A DNA stretch of 64,000 nucleotides from Actinomycetes bacterium (lineage in GTDB: Bacteria > Actinomycetota > Actinomycetes > Actinomycetales > Dermatophilaceae), in contig JAKOPT010000049.1 of NCBI GenBank assembly GCA_029778715.1, positions 62,001-126,000 of the forward strand. Direction: 5' to 3'. Shown one piece after another: positions 46,052 to 55,065 of this stretch. The notes below the pieces were generated by a model that did not search any database, was not told where the DNA came from, and was given only the letters and a program-made list of their open reading frames with translations. A program made the translations under genes and the position numbers. Within the stretch, counting starts at the first letter, position 1, and every line of letters starts with the position of its first letter.

Positions 46052-46623
46052 AGGTGAGCCTTATCGATCGCGGACTGGAGGGACTGAAGGTAAGCCTCGG
46101 AGGTGTAGGTCGCTCCGGAGACCATGTCGATCTGGGCGCTTTGGGCGTCGACGGCCTCGGCGTTGAGCACCGGGACGGCGCGCGAGTTGATCTGCTGATC
46201 CTTGGGGTTGTTCCACGGCACCTGGAGCACGACCGAGTGGGTGATCTTGCCGCCGGCCACGGTGATCTGGACCTGAACGTTGCCGTAGCGGGTGGACACG
46301 ACGTCGCCGTCGATGGTCGTCGCCGCTGTGGACGTTCCGCTCGATGCCGCACCCGACGATGCCGCACCCGATGAGGCCGCACCCGACGACGCAGAAGCCG
46401 ACGAGGACGAGCCAGCGGAGCTGTCCGTGGTCGTCACCGCGGACCCGGTCGCGGACGTTGTTCCCGCCGCGGACGTCGTCCCCGCCCCGGCCGTCGCGGT
46501 GTCGGTGCCCGTTTGCGGCGCCACGATGCTCGTCTTGGAGGTCGCGTTCGTCGAGGTGTGATAGCTGAAGAGCAGCACGAGGGCGCTGATCGTGCTCAGC
46601 ATCCACAAGGTGATCCGGCGCAT
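46048..46623 (-). CDS. Membrane-anchored FMN-binding domain protein
   Basis: 191 residues: N-terminal helix (about 5-22) as anchor, then a low-complexity Thr/Ser/Ala/Gly linker with SSGAA repeats (45-100). A C-terminal FMN-binding domain contains the flavinylation motif SGATYTS (the Thr after GA is the expected acceptor). It would present a covalent FMN outside the membrane, receiving electrons from the downstream flavocytochrome reductase. It is translationally coupled to apbE. Confidence 0.9.
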   Translation of the reverse strand: MRRITLWMLSTISALVLLFSYHTSTNATSKTSIVAPQTGTDTATAGAGTTSAAGTTSATGSAVTTTDSSAGSSSSASASSGAASSGAASSGAASSGTSTAATTIDGDVVSTRYGNVQVQITVAGGKITHSVVLQVPWNNPKDQQINSRAVPVLNAEAVDAQSAQIDMVSGATYTSEAYLQSLQSAIDKAHL

Positions 46624-46699
46624 GGTGGTCAGTCCTTACGAAGTGGGGTCGAGAGTCGACGAGGCGGTCGAGCGGAGTCAGTGGGGGCGGCGGCGCACA

Positions 46700-48151
46700 T
46701 CAGTAGGCGAACCTTTCGACGTGGACCTGCTCGGTGGGTGTCCCGGCGGCGTGCACCGCTTCCTCGGCAGCGGTCATCCAGCCGGTCGAGCCGCAGATGT
46801 AGACGTCACGCCTGGTCAGATCGGGCACGATTTCGCGCAGCGCCGCGACATCGCTGAGGTATGCCGCTTGCTGCGGCAGCCAGGAGGCTCGCCCCGTGAC
46901 CCGGGCCCCTTCGACGAGGACGTAGCGGGCCCCGCGGGCGGTCGAGAGCGCCTGCAGTTCGTCGTGGAGCACCGCTTCGGCCCGAGAGCGCACCCGGTGG
47001 ATGACGGTCACGTCGACCCCGACCGGCAGGTCTTCGAGGATGGCCCGCATCGGCGTGATCCCGATGCCCGAGGCCATGAGCAGGACCTTGTCGCGCACGC
47101 GCACCCCGGCGTGGAGCCGGCCGTAGGGGCCTTCGATGAGGACGCGGGTCCCCGGCCGCACGCCGGCCAGGCGGCGCGAGCCGTCACCGAGGTGGGCCAC
47201 CGTGATCCGCAGGGTGCGCCCATCCGGGGCGGCCGACAGCGAGTAGGGGTTGGCGCGGGTCCAGCCGGGGCCGTCGAGGAAGCGCCAGTTGAAGAACTGC
47301 CCGCCCCTGGCCCGCAGCCGCGCCACGCCCGGGCCCCCGATCGTCACGGTCGTCACATCGGCGGCGTCGTGACGCACGTCGAGCACCCGCAGTGGGGCGC
47401 GCAGCGACCGCCACAGCGGAACGCCGACCCGGAAGACGAGCACGGAACCGGCGCAAACGGCATACGAGGCCCACCAGAAGACCGTCGTCACCGGACGCCC
47501 GAGGAAGTCCGAGCCCGTCCACAACTGGTGCGGCAACGCCAACCCGGCCCCGAGATAGCCGTAGAGGTGGATGAGGTGCCACGACTCGTAGCGCAACCGG
47601 GCGCGGGCCCGCCGCACCGAGGTGACGACGACCAGGACGAGCAGCAGGGTGCCGGCGAGCGCGAGCAGCATGCCCGGTGCGTCCAGGACGAGCGCGAGGA
47701 AGGTGCCCCAGATGCCCGCGGTGGTGCCCGCGGCATACCCGAGGGTGATGAGCACCAGGTGCGCGAGCATGAGCGAGAAGGAGGTGAACCCGACGACCCG
47801 GTGGGTGCGGACCAACTCGTCCTGACCCCACGCCTGCTCGACCCACGGCACCCGAGCCATGAGGAACACCTGGACGAGGAGCAGGGCCGAGGAGATCAAC
47901 CCGGTGAGCCGACCCAGGGAGGTCAGCCCGCTGGCCCAGCCGGCGAGGTCGCCGACCCCACCGGCCGACACCCAGAGCGCGGTGACGAAAAGGAGCAACG
48001 CCCAGAGGACCGAGCCGGAGGCGTCGCGCCACCAGCGGGGCGGGGAGGCGACGCGGCGGGCCCGGCGCACGGTGGCCGGGGCCGGGGCCGGGCGCGGAGG
48101 CACGGCTCGGCGGGTGCGCGGTCGCGCCTCAACAAGGTGGGTCGTCGTCAT
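46700..48151 (-). CDS. Ferric-reductase-like flavocytochrome with FAD/NAD(P) domain
   Basis: 483 residues from ATG 48151. Six membrane helices between about 45 and 240 contain His residues (RTHRVVGF, LMLAHLVL, SWHLIHLYGY, LALPHQLW) suited to bind two b haems. The cytosolic part has an FAD site (RANPYSLSAAP) and an NAD(P) site (MASGIGITPM, CGSTGWM). It should carry electrons from NAD(P)H across the membrane to the FMN protein encoded next; the operon order is reductase, FMN-binding, ApbE. The final acceptor (iron, quinone, other) is unknown. Confidence 0.9.
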   Translation of the reverse strand: MTTTHLVEARPRTRRAVPPRPAPAPATVRRARRVASPPRWWRDASGSVLWALLLFVTALWVSAGGVGDLAGWASGLTSLGRLTGLISSALLLVQVFLMARVPWVEQAWGQDELVRTHRVVGFTSFSLMLAHLVLITLGYAAGTTAGIWGTFLALVLDAPGMLLALAGTLLLVLVVVTSVRRARARLRYESWHLIHLYGYLGAGLALPHQLWTGSDFLGRPVTTVFWWASYAVCAGSVLVFRVGVPLWRSLRAPLRVLDVRHDAADVTTVTIGGPGVARLRARGGQFFNWRFLDGPGWTRANPYSLSAAPDGRTLRITVAHLGDGSRRLAGVRPGTRVLIEGPYGRLHAGVRVRDKVLLMASGIGITPMRAILEDLPVGVDVTVIHRVRSRAEAVLHDELQALSTARGARYVLVEGARVTGRASWLPQQAAYLSDVAALREIVPDLTRRDVYICGSTGWMTAAEEAVHAAGTPTEQVHVERFAY

Positions 48152-48266
48152 GAACCCGACATTTGCGGCCGTTTCTGTGTCTTGCCTGTGGAATGAGTGG
48201 GTGTCACCCGTGACCTCGTGCCGTGGCTTCAGGGGGGTGTCGGAGGAGTCCCGCGCGTGGGCCACA

Positions 48267-50207
48267 ATGCTCGTCGTGACCACTCCACCACCTCCCGTCG
48301 ACGCCGCCACCGGCGCCCTGGCCTTACGTGAGCCGCAGCGGGCCGAGATGTTCCACGCGCGCCTGCTTCGCTGGTGGCCGGACCTGTATGCCGGGCTGGT
48401 GCCGCTGTACGGCGAGGCGGCGGCCATTGCCGTGGGGCGGGAATTGGTGTCCTGCGCGGCAACGGCATACGCCCAGCGCTCCGCCGCCCTCCACGGCCGG
48501 GACCTGGAGCGGATGCTTCGCCCCGACTGGCTCCAGGAGCCGTCGATGATCGGGTATGCCGCCTACACCGAACGGTTCGCCGGTGACCTGCGCGGCCTGG
48601 TCGAACGGATCCCCTATCTCCAGGAGTTCGGCGTCACCTACCTCCACCTGATGCCGCTGCTCCGTCCCCGCGACGGCGACAACGACGGCGGGTATGCCGT
48701 CGCCGACTATCGCGCCGTGCGTGCCGACCTGGGCACGATGGCCGACCTCGAAGACCTCGCCACCGCCCTCCATACCGCCGGAATGAGCCTCACCCTCGAC
48801 CTGGTCCTCAACCACGTCGCCCGGGAACACGACTGGGCGGTGCGCGCCCGAGCCGGCGAGGCGGCATACCGCGACTATTTCCACGTCTTCCCGGACCGGT
48901 CCATGCCCGATGCCTACGAGGCGAGCCTGCCCGAGGTGTTCCCCGATTTCGCGCCCGGCAACTTCACCTGGGACGAGGATCTGGCGGGGTGGGTCTGGAC
49001 GACGTTCAACGAGTGGCAGTGGGACGTCAACTGGGCCAACCCGCGGGTGCTCTTGGAGTATGCGGCGATCATCTTGGAGTTGGCCAACCGGGGCGTCGAC
49101 GTGCTGCGCCTGGACGCGATCGCCTTCATCTGGAAGCGGCTGGGCACCGACTCCCAAGGTCAGCCCGAGGTCCACGACATCACCTCGGTGCTCAAGGCGT
49201 TGACGCGGATCGCCTGCCCGGCCGTGGCGTTCAAGGCCGAGGCGATCGTCGCGCCGACCAAACTGCTCCCCTACCTCGGCACCGGTGCGCACACCGGCAA
49301 GGTGAGCGATCTGGCCTACCACAACTCGCTCATGGTCCAGGTGTGGTCAATGCTCGCCAGCCGCGACGTCCGGCTCGCCGCGCACGCGCTCAGCCACCTC
49401 CCCGCCAAACCCGAGGGCGGCACCTGGGTGACCTATTTGCGCGGCCACGACGACATCGGTTGGGCGATCATGGACGAGGACGCCGCCGCGGCCGGGGTGA
49501 CCGGGGCGGGCCATCGGTCGTTCCTCGCCCATTGGTATGCCGGGGACTTCCCCGGCTCGCCGGCTCGCGGGTTGGTCTTCCAGTACAACCCCGCGACCGA
49601 CGACCGGCGCACGAGCGGGACGGCAGCCTCACTCGCCGGCTTGGAACAGGCCGAGGCGACCGGTGCCGGGATCGACGAGGCGGTGGCCGCGCTCCGACTC
49701 GCCCACGCGATCATCTACGGCTGGGGCGGGGTGCCCGTCCTGTGGAGCGGCGACGAACTCGCCCAGCCCAACGACCCCTCGTGGGCGCGCGAGGAGGGTC
49801 ACGAGGACGACAACCGCTGGGCCCACCGGCCCCGCTGGGATGCGTTGCGGGCGACGCAGCGCAACGACCCGCAGAGCGTGCCCGGGCGAGTGGCCGACGC
49901 GTTGCGCACGCTGGCCCGGGTGCGGGCCCAGTTGCCCCAGCTGCACGCCAGCGTCGAGACCCGCATCGGCCCCGTGGACGACTCCGGCGTGCTCGTCACC
50001 GTCCGCGATCACCCGATGGGGCGCTTCGTCGGGCTCTACAACGTCACCTCGGACTGGCGGCCCTGGCCGGGGCACCGCGCCCACGAGTTGGGTGTCGACG
50101 CCGCCCGGGACGAGTTGACCGGTTCCCCGCTGCCGTGGGGTGGCGACGGCAACGTCTGGTTGCCCCCGTATGCCGCCCTCTGGCTTACGCCCCCCGCTCG
50201 CCCCTGA
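48267..50207 (+). CDS. Amylosucrase-type alpha-glucan enzyme (GH13_4)
   Basis: 646 residues; ATG 48267, or the GTG nine bases later. A helical N-terminal domain (1-90) precedes the barrel, as in amylosucrases. Motifs: DLVLNHVA, GVDVLRLDAIAF (nucleophile Asp), FKAEAIVAP (acid/base Glu) and YLRGHDDIGW. It converts sucrose to alpha-1,4-glucan plus fructose, or hydrolyses it. No signal peptide, so it is cytoplasmic. It is divergent from the flavocytochrome gene. Confidence 0.9.
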   Translation: MLVVTTPPPPVDAATGALALREPQRAEMFHARLLRWWPDLYAGLVPLYGEAAAIAVGRELVSCAATAYAQRSAALHGRDLERMLRPDWLQEPSMIGYAAYTERFAGDLRGLVERIPYLQEFGVTYLHLMPLLRPRDGDNDGGYAVADYRAVRADLGTMADLEDLATALHTAGMSLTLDLVLNHVAREHDWAVRARAGEAAYRDYFHVFPDRSMPDAYEASLPEVFPDFAPGNFTWDEDLAGWVWTTFNEWQWDVNWANPRVLLEYAAIILELANRGVDVLRLDAIAFIWKRLGTDSQGQPEVHDITSVLKALTRIACPAVAFKAEAIVAPTKLLPYLGTGAHTGKVSDLAYHNSLMVQVWSMLASRDVRLAAHALSHLPAKPEGGTWVTYLRGHDDIGWAIMDEDAAAAGVTGAGHRSFLAHWYAGDFPGSPARGLVFQYNPATDDRRTSGTAASLAGLEQAEATGAGIDEAVAALRLAHAIIYGWGGVPVLWSGDELAQPNDPSWAREEGHEDDNRWAHRPRWDALRATQRNDPQSVPGRVADALRTLARVRAQLPQLHASVETRIGPVDDSGVLVTVRDHPMGRFVGLYNVTSDWRPWPGHRAHELGVDAARDELTGSPLPWGGDGNVWLPPYAALWLTPPARP

Positions 50208-50223
50208 CCTCCCACCGGTCTCC

Positions 50224-50301
50224 CCTTTCCCGCCTGGAGCACCCAACGTTCACTTCGCACCCCAAATGTTCGGGTGCGAAGTGCCCCTTTCCCACCGCAA
50301 G
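50224..50301. repeat. 78-bp dispersed repeat, copy 2
   Basis: Aligns gap-free with 8224-8301 (63 of 78 identical). Here the centre is a perfect hairpin: CACTTCGCACCC and GGGTGCGAAGTG (12-bp arms). It lies between convergent amylosucrase and HAD genes, where it could end transcription both ways. Confidence 0.75.
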
Positions 50302-50388
50302 TGCCGCGGTGGACCGCGACCGCGGCCGGAACCAAGGCCGCCACGACCCGCGCGGCCGACGCCGGGCCAGCGCCGCCGACGAGACGAG

Positions 50389-51147
50389 TCAGGGCGCGAG
50401 CCAGCCGTCCACGATCGCCAGCACATCGAGCAACTCGTGGGCCGTCGCGTCCGGGATCGCGGTCACATCGACCCGCTGACCGGCCGGAATGTCCGAATGA
50501 GGAATCCAGATGGCCCTCATCCCCACCTGGTGCGGCCCGTGCACGTCCTCGAACATCCGGTCCCCGACGTAGACGCACCGTTCGGGCGCCACGGCGAGCG
50601 CGCGGCATACCGCCCGGAAGGCCTTCGGGTGCGGCTTCACGTGCGCGATCTCGCTCGTGTACAAGTCGGCGTCGAGCAGGTCGAGCACCCCGTCACGCGC
50701 GAAAATCTCGCGGTGGTAGGCCCGCGACCAGATCGTGTTGGACAGCACCCCCACCTTGAGCCCGCGCGCCCGCAGCCCCTCCCACAGCGGACGCACCTGC
50801 GGGTCGGTCTCGGTGTGCGGCTCCCAGAACCGGCGGTAGGCCGCCAGGGCCAGCAGGTGTTTGTCGTGCGCCGGGTCGCAGCCGGCCGCCTCGAGGATGT
50901 CGTCGAGATGGGCGCTGCGGTGGTCGGCGCGACCGAGCGCCCAGGCCCGATCCTCGGCCGCAAGAATCCGGTCCGCCAGGGCGTGCGCCGCGTCGAGGTC
51001 GCCGACGCTCACGTCGGGTGAGTCGACCGGTATGCCGTGGATCTCGCGGGCGAACACCCGCCACTGCTCCCCGAGGTCGACGGCGTGCCAGGGGGTGAGG
51101 GTGCCGCCCCAGTCGAAGATGACGGCGTCGATGGGTGCGTGTGTCAT
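50389..51147 (-). CDS. HAD-family hydrolase
   Basis: 252 residues. HAD motif I is FDWGGTL: the nucleophile Asp is present, but the second (acid/base) Asp is Gly. Motif II is VLSNTIW, motif III is VKPHPKAF, and motif IV is VGDRMFEDV. A helical cap lies between I and II. Replacement of the second Asp is seen in some phosphonatase- or dehalogenase-like members and may change the reaction; phosphatase activity should not be assumed. It lies 36 bp after proS. Confidence 0.85.
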   Translation of the reverse strand: MTHAPIDAVIFDWGGTLTPWHAVDLGEQWRVFAREIHGIPVDSPDVSVGDLDAAHALADRILAAEDRAWALGRADHRSAHLDDILEAAGCDPAHDKHLLALAAYRRFWEPHTETDPQVRPLWEGLRARGLKVGVLSNTIWSRAYHREIFARDGVLDLLDADLYTSEIAHVKPHPKAFRAVCRALAVAPERCVYVGDRMFEDVHGPHQVGMRAIWIPHSDIPAGQRVDVTAIPDATAHELLDVLAIVDGWLAP

Positions 51148-51183
51148 GGGCGCGACAACCGGAACTCAGGATCGAGCCGGCGG

Positions 51184-52938
51184 TCAGCCGGCGACCTCGG
51201 CGACGATCTCGGCGACGGCCTCGGCGACCGGGACCGCCCGCCGCTCACCACTGCGCCGATCCTTGATCTCGATCTCACCGGCGGCCAACCCGCGCCCGAC
51301 GACGACGATCGTCGGCACCCCGATGAGTTCGGCGTCCTTGAACTTCACCCCCGGGCTCGCCTGCGCCCGGTCGTCGAGCAGCACCTCGAGCCCGGCCGCT
51401 TCGAGCGCGACGGTGAGTTCGTCGGCATACGCATGGGTGGCGGCGTCCTTGGCGGCGACGACGACATGGACGTCGGCGGGGCTGATGGCGCGCGGCCACA
51501 CCAGACCGAACTCGTCGTGGTTGCCCTCGGCGACACAGGCCACGGCCCGGGACACGCCGACGCCGTAGGACCCCATCGTCACCGTCTGCAACTTGCCGTG
51601 CTCGTCGAGGACCTTCAGGCCGAGGGCCTCGGCGTACTTGGTGCCCAACTGGAAGATGTGGCCCATCTCGATGCCGCGCGCCGACTCCAGCCCGTGCCCG
51701 CAGGTCGGGCAGGGGTCGCCGTCACGCACCTCGGCCGCCTCGATGACGCCGTCGCCGACGAAATCGCGCCCGGCGACCAGGTCGAAGACATGCCGCCCGG
51801 GCTCGTTGGCGCCGGTGATCCACGCGGTGCCCTCGACCACGCGGGGGTCGAGGAGGTAACGGATCGCCGCCGTCCCCTCTAGGCCGAGCGCGCCCGGCCC
51901 GATGTAGCCCTTGGCCAGCGTCGGGTATGCCGCGAAGTCCTTCTCCTCGAAGGCTTCCACCCGCGCGGGCTCGACCTGGGCGCCGAGGCGCTTCTCGTCG
52001 ACCTCGCGGTCCCCGGGCAGGCCGATGGCCAACGGTTCGCGGGTGCCGTCGGGGTGGACGAGGGTGACGACGACGTTCTTCAGGGTGTCGGCGCCGGTCC
52101 AGGCTCGGCCGTCGGCGCGGGGCACCGCGGCGTTGGCGTGGGCGACGAGGGTGTCGATGGTCGGCGTGTCGGGGGTGTCCTCGACATGCGCCGCGGGCAG
52201 CCCGTCGAGCGCGGCCGGGGCCGGGGCCGGCACCCGCACGGCCTCGACGTTCGCGGCATACCCGCACTGACCACAGCGGACGTAGGTGTCCTCACCGTTG
52301 GTCGCGGTCGCGAGGAACTCCTCGCTGCGGCTGCCTCCCATGGCCCCCGACATCGCCTGGACGATGACGTAGTCGAAACCGAGACGGTCGAAGATCTTGA
52401 CGTACGCCTCCCGGTGCAACTGGTAACTGCGGTCGAGCCCGGCGGCGTCGATGTCGAAGGAGTAGGAGTCCTTCATGATGAACTCGCGGCCGCGCAGGAT
52501 GCCGGCGCGCGGGCGGGCCTCGTCGCGGTATTTCGTCTGGATCTGGTAGATCGCCAGCGGCAGATCCTTGTAGGAGCTGTAGAGGTCCTTGACGGTGAGG
52601 GTGAACATCTCCTCGTGCGTCGGACCGAGCAGCATGTCGGCGCCCTTGCGGTCGGTCAACCGGAACAGGTTGTCGCCGTAGTCGGTCCAGCGACCGCTCG
52701 CCTCGTAGGGTTCGCGGGGCAGCAGCGCCGGGAAGAGCAGCTCCTGGGCGCCGATGGCGTCCATCTCCTCGCGCACGATGGTCTCGACGTTGCGCATTAC
52801 CCGCAGTCCCAGCGGCAGCCAGGTGTAGATACCGGGCGAGGCGCGCCGGATATAGCCGGCCCGCACGAGCAACTGGTGACTCGGGACCTCGGCGTCCGCG
52901 GGGTTCTCGCGAAGGGTCCGCAGGAACAGGGTGGACAT
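51184..52938 (-). CDS. proS: Proline--tRNA ligase
   Basis: 584 residues from ATG 52938 ([17 protein letters not shown]). Bacterial-type ProRS with the editing (YbaK-like) insertion between motifs 2 and 3. Class II motifs: [29 protein letters not shown]-type motif 2, and GIGVSR-like GSYGVGVSR for motif 3; CxxC pairs (CGQCG, CPTCG) are seen in the insertion. In relatives it follows ispG and the DUF4081 acetyltransferase; here other genes intervene. Confidence 0.96.
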   Translation of the reverse strand: MSTLFLRTLRENPADAEVPSHQLLVRAGYIRRASPGIYTWLPLGLRVMRNVETIVREEMDAIGAQELLFPALLPREPYEASGRWTDYGDNLFRLTDRKGADMLLGPTHEEMFTLTVKDLYSSYKDLPLAIYQIQTKYRDEARPRAGILRGREFIMKDSYSFDIDAAGLDRSYQLHREAYVKIFDRLGFDYVIVQAMSGAMGGSRSEEFLATATNGEDTYVRCGQCGYAANVEAVRVPAPAPAALDGLPAAHVEDTPDTPTIDTLVAHANAAVPRADGRAWTGADTLKNVVVTLVHPDGTREPLAIGLPGDREVDEKRLGAQVEPARVEAFEEKDFAAYPTLAKGYIGPGALGLEGTAAIRYLLDPRVVEGTAWITGANEPGRHVFDLVAGRDFVGDGVIEAAEVRDGDPCPTCGHGLESARGIEMGHIFQLGTKYAEALGLKVLDEHGKLQTVTMGSYGVGVSRAVACVAEGNHDEFGLVWPRAISPADVHVVVAAKDAATHAYADELTVALEAAGLEVLLDDRAQASPGVKFKDAELIGVPTIVVVGRGLAAGEIEIKDRRSGERRAVPVAEAVAEIVAEVAG

Positions 52939-53056
52939 GCGTAGGGCCACGAGGTCTCCAAGGGTGGGTTTGGGCAACCCGCCAAGAGTACCGGCGGGCG
53001 TTGGGGATCGGGCCACTGGTTTTAGGTATGCCGCGGGCCCGGTCGCTCGCGGTCGG

Positions 53057-53102
53057 CGTTCACAACCCACCTATTGGTCGATTGGTGACGACCGGTGCGA
53101 CG
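53057..53102. repeat. 46-bp direct repeat, unit 1
   Basis: Identical to 53161-53206 and 104 bp away. It contains ATTGGTCGATTGGT, itself an internal direct repeat, and CGACCGGTGCG. Located between proS and the acetyltransferase gene. Confidence 0.85.
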
Positions 53103-53160
53103 CGAGGTCGGCGGATCGAGACCGCAGGACGCGGCATACCCCGGGCGCGCGCACTCGTCG

Positions 53161-53206
53161 CGTTCACAACCCACCTATTGGTCGATTGGTGACGACCGGT
53201 GCGACG
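53161..53206. repeat. 46-bp direct repeat, unit 2 (overlaps GNAT 3' end)
   Basis: Identical to 53057-53102. It supplies the last codons (SHRSSPIDQ region) and the stop of the leftward acetyltransferase gene. Confidence 0.85.
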
Positions 53207-54068
53207 TAGGGTCGGCATACCGGGCCCTGGTGCCCTTGACCTTGAAGCCGAGACTCTCGTAGAGCGCCTGGGCCGCGGGGTTGTCCTCCCCCACCGTGAG
53301 CCACACCCGATGCGAGCCGGCATGCTCCAAGGCGGTCAGCGAGCGCACCACGAGGTGGGCGCCCAGGCCCCGCCCCCGCCACGCCGGGACCACTCCGACC
53401 TGGTCGATCCAGTCGTTGGAGACGGTGACAAACCCCACCGGCTCGCCGTCCTCATCGAGCGCGACCCGGGAGTCCTCCGCCCGGAAGGTCTCCTCGGACT
53501 CCACCCAGTTGCGCCACTCCTCCTCCGACATGTCCTGGAAGTGCGGGCGGGCGGCGAACGAGGCTGCCCAGGCCCGGTGGAAGAGGGGCGCGGTGTCCGG
53601 AGTCCACGGTTCGAGGCGCACGCCGTCGGCAAGCGGGACGAACGGCACCCACCGCAACGAGTGCCGCATCACGTGCTCGCCGAAGATGCGGATCATCCCG
53701 ATCTGGGCCGCAAAAGCCTCGCTGATGGGCGTGTCGTTCTCGATGAGCAGGCGCATCGACTCCCCGTGGCGTTGTCGACGAGCCCACTCGGTGACGTCCT
53801 CCCCCACTCCGACCCCGCGCAGCGACGGGTGAATCAGACCGGTCGCGGTCGGGTGTCGCCCGTTCTCGACGAACAGGGCCGCGGCCGCCACCACCTCCCC
53901 GGTGACGTCGCGGCCGATGATCCCCGGACCGTTACGAAACAGCCGCCTGATGCTGTCCTGGGAGTCCAGGGTCGGCATCCCCCCGTCGGCCGCAAGACAC
54001 ACCGAGGCCAGGTGTTGCACCTGCGCGAGATCGGCGTCGGTCAGGTCGGACCACTCGAGTTGGACCAT
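53175..54068 (-). CDS. Tandem-GNAT acetyltransferase (mycothiol-synthase-like)
   Basis: 297 residues with two GNAT-type halves. The N-terminal half is degenerate (HPSLRGVGVGEDV). The C-terminal half is intact (VGVVPAWRGRGLGAHL, the acetyl-CoA loop, and DNPAAQALYESLGF). The layout resembles MshD, but also many uncharacterised tandem acetyltransferases. The last dozen residues are encoded by a 46-bp repeat, so the natural C-terminus has probably been replaced. Single gene between proS and the ABC operon. Confidence 0.8.
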   Translation of the reverse strand: MVQLEWSDLTDADLAQVQHLASVCLAADGGMPTLDSQDSIRRLFRNGPGIIGRDVTGEVVAAAALFVENGRHPTATGLIHPSLRGVGVGEDVTEWARRQRHGESMRLLIENDTPISEAFAAQIGMIRIFGEHVMRHSLRWVPFVPLADGVRLEPWTPDTAPLFHRAWAASFAARPHFQDMSEEEWRNWVESEETFRAEDSRVALDEDGEPVGFVTVSNDWIDQVGVVPAWRGRGLGAHLVVRSLTALEHAGSHRVWLTVGEDNPAAQALYESLGFKVKGTRARYADPTSHRSSPIDQ

Positions 54069-54141
54069 GGGGCTCCTTGCCAGCGAGGGCTTTCCATTGT
54101 CCCTTGCCGACGGGAGCCACGGGGGCCCGGGGGTGCCCCGG

Positions 54142-55065
54142 CTACTTCACCGAGCCGGACATGAGGCCACCGATGAAGTAGCGCCCGAGCAGGATGTAGA
54201 CGAGCAGCGTCGGCAGCGAGGCGAGCAGCACCCCGGCCATGATCGACGGGTAGTCAGGGTTCTGACCGCCGGCGAGTTCGTTGAGGGCATACGTGACCGG
54301 GCCGTTTTGACGCGTCGTCAAGAACAGCGCGAACAGGAAGTCGTTCCACGCCGACGTGAACTGCCAGATCAAGGTGACGACGAACGCCGGCATGGACAGC
54401 GGCAAAATGATCGACCGATAGGTCTTGAGCATCCCGGCGCCGTCGATGCGAGCCGCTTCGAGCATTTCCTTGGGGACCGCGGTCGCGTAGTAGTTGCGGA
54501 AAATGAGGGTGCAGATGGGGATACCGAAGATCGTGTGGACGATGATGAGTTTGACGATGCCCTGGAACCAGGGCACCTGCCCCTCGACGGACAGCAGCAT
54601 CCCCTGAAGCGGGATCATGACCGCCTGGTAGGGGATGAACATCCCGAAGAGGAACAGCGTGAACACCGTCGTGGCCATCGGGAAGCGCCACCGGGCGAAG
54701 ACGAACCCGTTCATCGAGCCGAGGATCGAGGACAACGTCGCCGCCCCGATACCGAGGATGAGGGAGCGCAGCAGCGGCGGCGCGAGTTGGCTCCACGCGT
54801 GCGCCCAGCCGGCCCCGGTGATGGCCGTCGGCAGGCTCCAGGCTGTGTCGGCGGTGACGTCTCCGCTGCGTTTGAGGGACGTGACGATGAGGACATAGGC
54901 CGGCAGCAGGACGAAGAGCCCGAAGATGAGCAGGAGGGTGTAGCGGATTGCGCGCGCCACTCCCGATCCGCTCTGGCCCGGGGGTCGGCCGGTATGCCGC
55001 AGCACCTGGCTCGTCGGGGCGGTGCCGGCTCCGCTGGGCGCCGGGGCGATGTCGGTGGTGGCCAT
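54142..55065 (-). CDS. Sugar ABC transporter permease, MalG type
   Basis: 307 residues from ATG 55065, which shares a base with the previous gene's stop. About six membrane helices; an N-terminal Pro/Ser-rich tail of 40 residues. The EAA loop that contacts the ATPase is seen as MLEAARIDGAGMLKTYRSI with LPLSMP. Third gene of the importer; no ATPase gene follows, as in actinobacteria using a shared MsiK-type ATPase. Confidence 0.93.
   Translation of the reverse strand: MATTDIAPAPSGAGTAPTSQVLRHTGRPPGQSGSGVARAIRYTLLLIFGLFVLLPAYVLIVTSLKRSGDVTADTAWSLPTAITGAGWAHAWSQLAPPLLRSLILGIGAATLSSILGSMNGFVFARWRFPMATTVFTLFLFGMFIPYQAVMIPLQGMLLSVEGQVPWFQGIVKLIIVHTIFGIPICTLIFRNYYATAVPKEMLEAARIDGAGMLKTYRSIILPLSMPAFVVTLIWQFTSAWNDFLFALFLTTRQNGPVTYALNELAGGQNPDYPSIMAGVLLASLPTLLVYILLGRYFIGGLMSGSVK

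Noticed and set aside
53057-53206. Attachment sites of an integrated element
   Set aside because: The 46-bp repeats enclose only 58 bp and no integrase or tRNA is near, so at most a scar could be argued.
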